Below, one piece after another: positions 6,463 to 9,533 of a stretch of DNA of 9,533 nt. The stretch is taken from positions 1 through 9,533 of the forward strand of contig VXNE01000159.1 in assembly GCA_009840715.1 (NCBI GenBank). The letters are read 5' to 3'. Under the pieces are notes generated by a model, which did no database searches, was not told the DNA's origin, and saw only the letters and a list, made by a program, of their open reading frames with translations. Position 1 is the stretch's first letter, and each line of letters starts with the position of its first letter. Source of the stretch: Gammaproteobacteria bacterium (lineage in GTDB: Bacteria; Pseudomonadota; Gammaproteobacteria; Pseudomonadales; Azotimanducaceae). Both the position numbers and the translations under genes were made by a program.

Positions 6463-6924
6463 ATGGAGGCCCGGGGACGGCGTGGTTTCTCGCTGCTCGA
6501 GCTGATCGCGGCGCTCGCGATTCTCTCGCTGCTGGCGGGCATCGCGACGCCGCTGTACACGCAGTACGTGGACCGCGGCCACCGGACGTCCGCTCGGGCC
6601 GACCTGCTGCGCTGCGCCCAGGGCATGGAGCGTCACGCGAGCTGGACGTTCAGCTATCGAGCGGCGATCGACAGCGACGGCGACGGGATCGGGGACACCG
6701 ATACCGGCGCGGTGACCCCGAACGTGTGCACGCCGTCGTCCTCGCGTCATCTGCTCCGCCTTGCGGACGCCGGCGCGGCGGACTTTTTCCTTCGGGCGGC
6801 CCCGCAATCGCCTCACCCGGCGACAGACGGCGCGCTCGGTATCGACGCGGATGGCAACCGCTGGTGGGACCGCAACGCCGACGGCGACTTCGAGGACGCG
6901 GATGAAGACCACTGGGAAGAGTGA
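6463..6924 (+). CDS. PilE-like type IV minor pilin with DxDxDG loops
   Basis: A 153-residue type IV pilin. The short basic leader MEARGRRG is followed by the prepilin peptidase site G8|F9 with E13 at +5 (GFSLLELIAALAI) and a hydrophobic N-terminal helix to about residue 28. The next stretch, PLYTQYVDRGHRTSARADLL followed by RCAQGMERH, resembles the PilE/ComP-type minor pilins. The globular part carries two aspartate-rich loops: D70-x-D72-x-D74-G75 with D78 and D80, and D136-x-N138-x-D140-G141 with D147, which resembles an EF-hand loop and suggests calcium binding. The C-terminus is very acidic. GGAG at 6451-6454 lies 8 nt before the ATG. This is the first gene of the four-gene pilin unit. FimU-type minor pilins are an alternative family assignment. 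Confidence 0.8.
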   Translation: MEARGRRGFSLLELIAALAILSLLAGIATPLYTQYVDRGHRTSARADLLRCAQGMERHASWTFSYRAAIDSDGDGIGDTDTGAVTPNVCTPSSSRHLLRLADAGAADFFLRAAPQSPHPATDGALGIDADGNRWWDRNADGDFEDADEDHWEE

Positions 6925-7447
6925 GTGTCGGCCGCGGCGTCACGCCGGGTGGCGGGCGGCGCAGGGCGGCCTCTCCCTGATGGAGGTGCTGACCGCCACC
7001 GTCGTGCTGGCCGTCGGCGCCTCGGGGCTCGGCGTGCTGCAGGCGGGCGCCTTGCGCGACAGCCGGGAGGCCCTGCAGCGCACGGAGGCGATCGTGCTCG
7101 CGGCCGACATGCTCGAGCGCGTGCGGGCGAACCCCGGGGGCGGCCACGCGGTGGGCCTCGGGGACGCCCCGGGCGCGCGACTCTCATGCGTTTTCGTCGA
7201 GTGCGATCCGACGGCGCTTGCGGCGTTCGACATAGCGACCTGGAAGTGCCGCCTGGGCGCCTGGACGCGGGCGCCGGCGTGCGACGCGCTGCGGGCCGGC
7301 GGGGCATTGCTGCCGGAAGGGCAGGCCGGCCGGCCGGAAGGCGATGGAGCCGGCGCGGTCGATGCCGACGGCCGCGTACGCGTGACCGTCACGTGGCGCG
7401 CGGGGGTGAAACTGCGGCGGGAACTCGTGGTGGCGAGCCACATCTGA
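6902..7447 (+). CDS. pilV: Type IV pilus minor pilin PilV
   Basis: A 181-residue minor pilin expected to join PilW and PilX in the complex that primes pilus assembly in the inner membrane. The prepilin site is G23|L24 with E28 at +5 (GLSLMEVL), then the helix TATVVLAVGASGLGVLQAGA and the PilV-type stretch EAIVLAADMLERVRANPGGG. The sequence CVFVECDPTALAAFDIATWK matches the conserved PilV middle part, and four cysteines in the periplasmic domain could form disulfides. The ATG at 6902 overlaps the preceding pilin gene by 23 nt and has GAGGA at 6892-6896; no other ATG precedes the prepilin site, and the 22-residue leader before G23 is rather long. Confidence 0.85.
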   Translation: MKTTGKSECRPRRHAGWRAAQGGLSLMEVLTATVVLAVGASGLGVLQAGALRDSREALQRTEAIVLAADMLERVRANPGGGHAVGLGDAPGARLSCVFVECDPTALAAFDIATWKCRLGAWTRAPACDALRAGGALLPEGQAGRPEGDGAGAVDADGRVRVTVTWRAGVKLRRELVVASHI

Positions 7448-7461
7448 TGCCGCGACTCTGA
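7447..7461 (+). other. Four-codon minicistron between pilV and pilW
   Basis: The pilV stop overlaps an ATG (TGATG, 7445-7449) that opens the frame M-P-R-L-stop, and that stop overlaps the pilW ATG (TGATG, 7459-7463). pilW has no visible Shine-Dalgarno site, so ribosomes finishing pilV may reinitiate through this short frame. It may also be a by-product of sequence spacing. Confidence 0.3.
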
Positions 7462-8513
7462 TGCTGCGACATAGGGCCTTCACGCTCGTCGAGATGCTCG
7501 TGGCGCTCGGGCTGGGTTCCCTCGTCACGGTTGGCGTCGTCGAGTTGCTGGCGGGCAACCAGCACAGCCACGCGGTGCTCACCGGCCATGCGCGCATGCA
7601 GGAGTCGGCCCGTCATGCCCTGGATTTCCTGGCCCGTTCCGCGCGCGCCGCGGGGTATCTCGGCTGCGCCCGCAGCGTCCCGCGCAACACGCTGAACGGC
7701 GCCCTCGGGGGCCTGTTCGAGGTCGACATCGAGACGGGCGTGGCGGGCTTCGACGGGACCGGCCGCAGGGCGTCTCCCGACGGTTGGACGCCTTCGCTCG
7801 ACGCGCTGCCGAGGCGGAAGGGTCGCCGGTCGGTGAACGCCTTCCGCAACCGGAACGGTATTGACGTAGCCGCGCTGCGCCCCGGTTCCGATGTGCTCGT
7901 CTTCCGCTTCGTCGACGTGCCGGTACGGCTCACGGCGCCGGTGGGCCCGGACGACGACCACGTCCCCGTACGGTCGACGCGCAGCGGGCCGGACCGGGAT
8001 GACTTCGCGGTCATCGCCGACTGTGCCGGGGCCGCGCTGTTCCGGGCCACCGCCGTACAGACGCTCGGAGACGGCGTCGCACTCGCGCGGGGACCCGGCG
8101 GCGGTCCCTACGACAACGCGGCCACGGCGAGCCTCGTACCGCCCGACACGGCGTTCGGGAACGACTTGGGCCCTGCCGGGGCGGCAGTGGGCCGGGTGAT
8201 GACGCACATCTACTACGTTGCGGCCGGGGCAGGAGCCAACAACCGGGGCGTGGCGCCGTGGTCGCTCTGGCGCAAGAGCGGGACGGCGCGTCCGGCCGAA
8301 CTCGTGCAGGGCATCGAGGACCTCCAGGTGCTGTTTGGCGTCGACGGGGACGGGGACGGCGTCCCCAACCGGTACGCCCCGCCGCGGACGGGCCCGGGGC
8401 CACCGATCCGGGCGGTACGCATCGCGGTAACGGCGAACGGCGTGGATGTCGTGCCGGGGGAAAGCACGATTCGGCGTACGTTCGTTCGGACCGTAGCAGT
8501 GCGCAACGGATGA
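7461..8513 (+). CDS. pilW: Type IV pilus minor pilin PilW
   Basis: A 350-residue PilW, the large minor pilin of the priming complex. The N-terminus MLRHRAFTLVEMLVALGLG has the pilin helix with E11 at +5, but the residue before the cleavage point is Ala6 rather than glycine. ARMQESARHALDFLARSARA and GYLGC match the conserved PilW N-terminal third. Further on are DVLVFRFVDVPVRL, FAVIADCAGAALF, THIYYVAA, PWSLWRKSG and ELVQGIEDLQVLFGVDGDGD, the last leading into a DxDxDG loop (D295, D297, D299, G300). The end, RTFVRTVAVRNG, is the typical PilW C-terminus. It follows pilV by 13 bp and its stop overlaps the pilX start (ATGA). Confidence 0.9.
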   Translation: MLRHRAFTLVEMLVALGLGSLVTVGVVELLAGNQHSHAVLTGHARMQESARHALDFLARSARAAGYLGCARSVPRNTLNGALGGLFEVDIETGVAGFDGTGRRASPDGWTPSLDALPRRKGRRSVNAFRNRNGIDVAALRPGSDVLVFRFVDVPVRLTAPVGPDDDHVPVRSTRSGPDRDDFAVIADCAGAALFRATAVQTLGDGVALARGPGGGPYDNAATASLVPPDTAFGNDLGPAGAAVGRVMTHIYYVAAGAGANNRGVAPWSLWRKSGTARPAELVQGIEDLQVLFGVDGDGDGVPNRYAPPRTGPGPPIRAVRIAVTANGVDVVPGESTIRRTFVRTVAVRNG

Positions 8514-9067
8514 TCATTGCATCACCGGGTAGGGCGAGGCACCGCGGGGCGGCGCTGTTCCTCTCACTCCTGCTGCTCCTCCTGCTCACGGTGACCGGGG
8601 TCGCCGCGGTGCGGGAATCCGGCTTCGAGTCCCGCATGGCGCGCAACGCGCACGACGGGTTGCTGGCCTTCGAGGCGGCCGAAGCGGCCTTGGCGAGCGG
8701 CGAGCGCATGCTCCAGCGGTTCGGGAGCCCGGCAGCGGCCCTGGATGCCGTGCTTCCCGTCCGTGCGTACGAAGACCCCGCGCCCTGGTTGCAGGCTGCC
8801 GTGTGGGAAACCGCGCACGTTGCGGCAACCGGGCATGCGGCCGCAGAGGCGCCGCGTTTCCTCGTAGAGGCAGTGGCCGTGGGCGGGGACCGGGCGGCTG
8901 GGCGCGGGGAACAAGAAGGAGCGGCCGAGGGCGAGGAAGCAGGAGCGGCCGTGTTCCGCGTAGTCGCGCGCGCCACGGGCGGGACTCCGGACACGATCGT
9001 GCTCCTGGAAAGCACCTACGTCCTGGAGGGAGGAGGCACGCGGCTGTCCTGGCGGGAGATACGGTAG
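8510..9067 (+). CDS. pilX: Type IV pilus minor pilin PilX
   Basis: A 185-residue PilX-type minor pilin. Basic residues precede RG13|AALFLSLLLLLLLTVTGVAA, a leucine-rich membrane helix without the glutamate at +5, as in some PilX/GspK-type proteins. RESGFESRMARNAHDGLLAF followed by EAAEAALASGER is the conserved PilX segment. Residues about 132-147 are an imperfect 8-residue tandem repeat (GEQEGAAE, GEEAGAAV) in a low-complexity stretch. The start is the ATG of an ATGA overlap with pilW. The TAG stop (9065-9067) is the TAG of the GTAG heading the REP-like hairpin downstream. No pilY1 follows on this strand, unlike in Pseudomonas. Confidence 0.87.
   Translation: MIIASPGRARHRGAALFLSLLLLLLLTVTGVAAVRESGFESRMARNAHDGLLAFEAAEAALASGERMLQRFGSPAAALDAVLPVRAYEDPAPWLQAAVWETAHVAATGHAAAEAPRFLVEAVAVGGDRAAGRGEQEGAAEGEEAGAAVFRVVARATGGTPDTIVLLESTYVLEGGGTRLSWREIR
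8904..8951 (+). repeat. Decayed 24-bp tandem duplication inside pilX
   Basis: Positions 8904-8927 and 8928-8951 agree at about 18 of 24 positions, both ending in GGAGCGGCCG. The period is a multiple of three, so it encodes two similar 8-residue blocks and keeps the frame. It looks like an in-frame slippage duplication in a tolerant surface loop. Confidence 0.55.
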
Positions 9068-9136
9068 GGGCGGGGCTTGTCCCCGCCCGGGGTGGTTTCG
9101 TGCATGAATTCGGGACGGGACAAGCCCGTCCCCTAC
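9064..9136. repeat. Inverted pair of GTAG-headed hairpins (REP doublet / BIME)
   Basis: The left arm is GTAG (9064-9067), then GGGCGGGG (9068-9075), loop CTTGT, and CCCCGCCC (9081-9088). The right arm on the opposite strand is the same design: stem GGGACGGG (9112-9119), loop ACAAG (the complement of CTTGT), CCCGTCCC (9125-9132), ending CTAC (9133-9136, GTAG inverted). The arms match at 21 of 25 positions, and the four differences form two base pairs that stay complementary. A 23-bp spacer separates them. A GTAG at the foot of a hairpin is the hallmark of REP elements mobilised by REP-associated tyrosine transposases (TnpA-REP/RAYT) and of the SMAG repeats of Stenotrophomonas. It fills the whole gap between convergent pilX and fimT and may also act as a bidirectional transcript end. 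Confidence 0.8.
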
Positions 9137-9468
9137 GCCGGGCACGTTAGGGGCCGTCCGGATGCGTCCTCCCGGACGCCGTCGCCGTCCGTATCCCGTG
9201 CCTGGCGAATGCGCCCTTGCGCGTTCAGGATGATCTGCCGTGCGTGGCGGGCGTCCCCGCCCGGAGGACAGTAAAGGAAGTTGCCGTTCTGCCAGTCGGT
9301 GAGCCCCGTCGGCAGCATCGACAGGGAACTGCGGTTGCGGAACGACCGCCAGTAGACGCGTTCCCCGCCGCGCAGGCGCGGCAACCGGCGGAGCAAGGTT
9401 TCGTCGGCGGTCCGGCGGCCGTTGCCGTCGCGGTCGAGGAAGACGAGCGCGGGCCCCGGGGCCCACGG
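9133..9468 (-). CDS. FimT/GspH-family pseudopilin, 3' part
   Basis: About 111 C-terminal residues of a minor pilin read from the minus strand; the N-terminus with the prepilin site lies beyond the window or in the corrupted end. The visible part begins near WAPGPALVFLDRDGNGRRTA, followed by DETLLRRLPRLRGG, the typical FimT/GspH VFxDxNGDG...LL pattern. It then runs through TDWQNGNFLYCPPGGDARHA and RQIILNAQGRIRQARD, the conserved family C-terminus, into DTDGDGVREDASG, another DxDxDG loop. The stop TAG (complement of 9133-9135) lies in the GTAG of the right REP-like arm. FimT/FimU proteins belong to the pilV-pilW-pilX set, but here the gene faces them instead of preceding them. The upstream boundary is uncertain because G-runs begin at 9467. 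Confidence 0.78.
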   Translation of the reverse strand, partial: PWAPGPALVFLDRDGNGRRTADETLLRRLPRLRGGERVYWRSFRNRSSLSMLPTGLTDWQNGNFLYCPPGGDARHARQIILNAQGRIRQARDTDGDGVREDASGRPLTCPA

Positions 9469-9486
9469 GGGGGGGGGCGCCCCCGG

Positions 9487-9533
<47 letters not shown>

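Noticed and set aside
8527..8550. Another GTAGGG sequence near the start of pilX that might be a further REP copy
   Set aside because: No hairpin follows it and the CTTGT loop is missing; it is ordinary coding sequence.
9451..9464. Perfect 14-bp palindrome GGGCCCCGGGGCCC near the contig end
   Set aside because: Made only of G and C, inside the fimT-like coding frame and next to the unreliable poly-G region, so it carries little information.

Overview
The window comes from a high-GC proteobacterial chromosome (roughly 70% G+C by eye), most likely a gammaproteobacterium. The evidence is gene order. rplU-rpmA-obgE-proB, then rpsT on the opposite strand, then murJ-ribF-lspA followed by minor pilin genes, matches the order known from Pseudomonas aeruginosa, where the block rplU-rpmA-cgtA-proB-rpsT-murJ-ribF-ileS-lspA-fkpB-ispH runs into the type IV pilus minor pilin cluster. 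The species cannot be named from this sequence.

Layout. Positions 1-2885 hold the housekeeping operon rplU (3' end only), rpmA, obgE and proB on the + strand, with obgE and proB overlapping by 4 nt. rpsT (2891-3199) lies on the minus strand, with a TTG start, its own sigma70-type promoter and a leader carrying a tandem 10-mer. murJ, ribF and lspA follow at 3292-6316, tightly packed, with ribF and lspA overlapping by 8 nt. ileS, which normally separates ribF from lspA, is absent, as are fkpB and ispH. A 146-bp leader with a candidate promoter and a perfect palindrome precedes four chained pilin genes: pilE-like, pilV, pilW and pilX (6463-9067). A minus-strand fimT/gspH-type pilin gene (9133 onward) converges on pilX and runs into a terminal poly-G tract that looks like an assembly artefact.

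How the genes work together. rplU and rpmA supply large-subunit ribosomal proteins, ObgE is a ribosome-associated GTPase and rpsT supplies S20. ProB starts proline synthesis. MurJ flips lipid II, RibF makes FMN and FAD, and LspA removes lipoprotein signal peptides. The pilin genes encode minor pilins expected to prime type IV pilus assembly; several carry aspartate-rich DxDxDG loops that could bind calcium.

The most interesting element is a 73-bp inverted pair of GTAG-headed hairpins (9064-9136) lodged exactly between the convergent pilX and fimT genes. It has the form of a REP doublet (BIME), of the kind mobilised by REP-associated tyrosine transposases. All four differences between its two arms fall in two base pairs and keep pairing intact, and each GTAG supplies the TAG stop codon of the gene on its side. 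Other points of note are the lost ileS, a changed G4 motif in ObgE, the rpsT leader, a possible leaderless ribF promoter, a four-codon minicistron between pilV and pilW, and a -1 alanine in the PilW prepilin site. No CRISPR array, tRNA, rRNA, insertion sequence or anti-phage system was seen.
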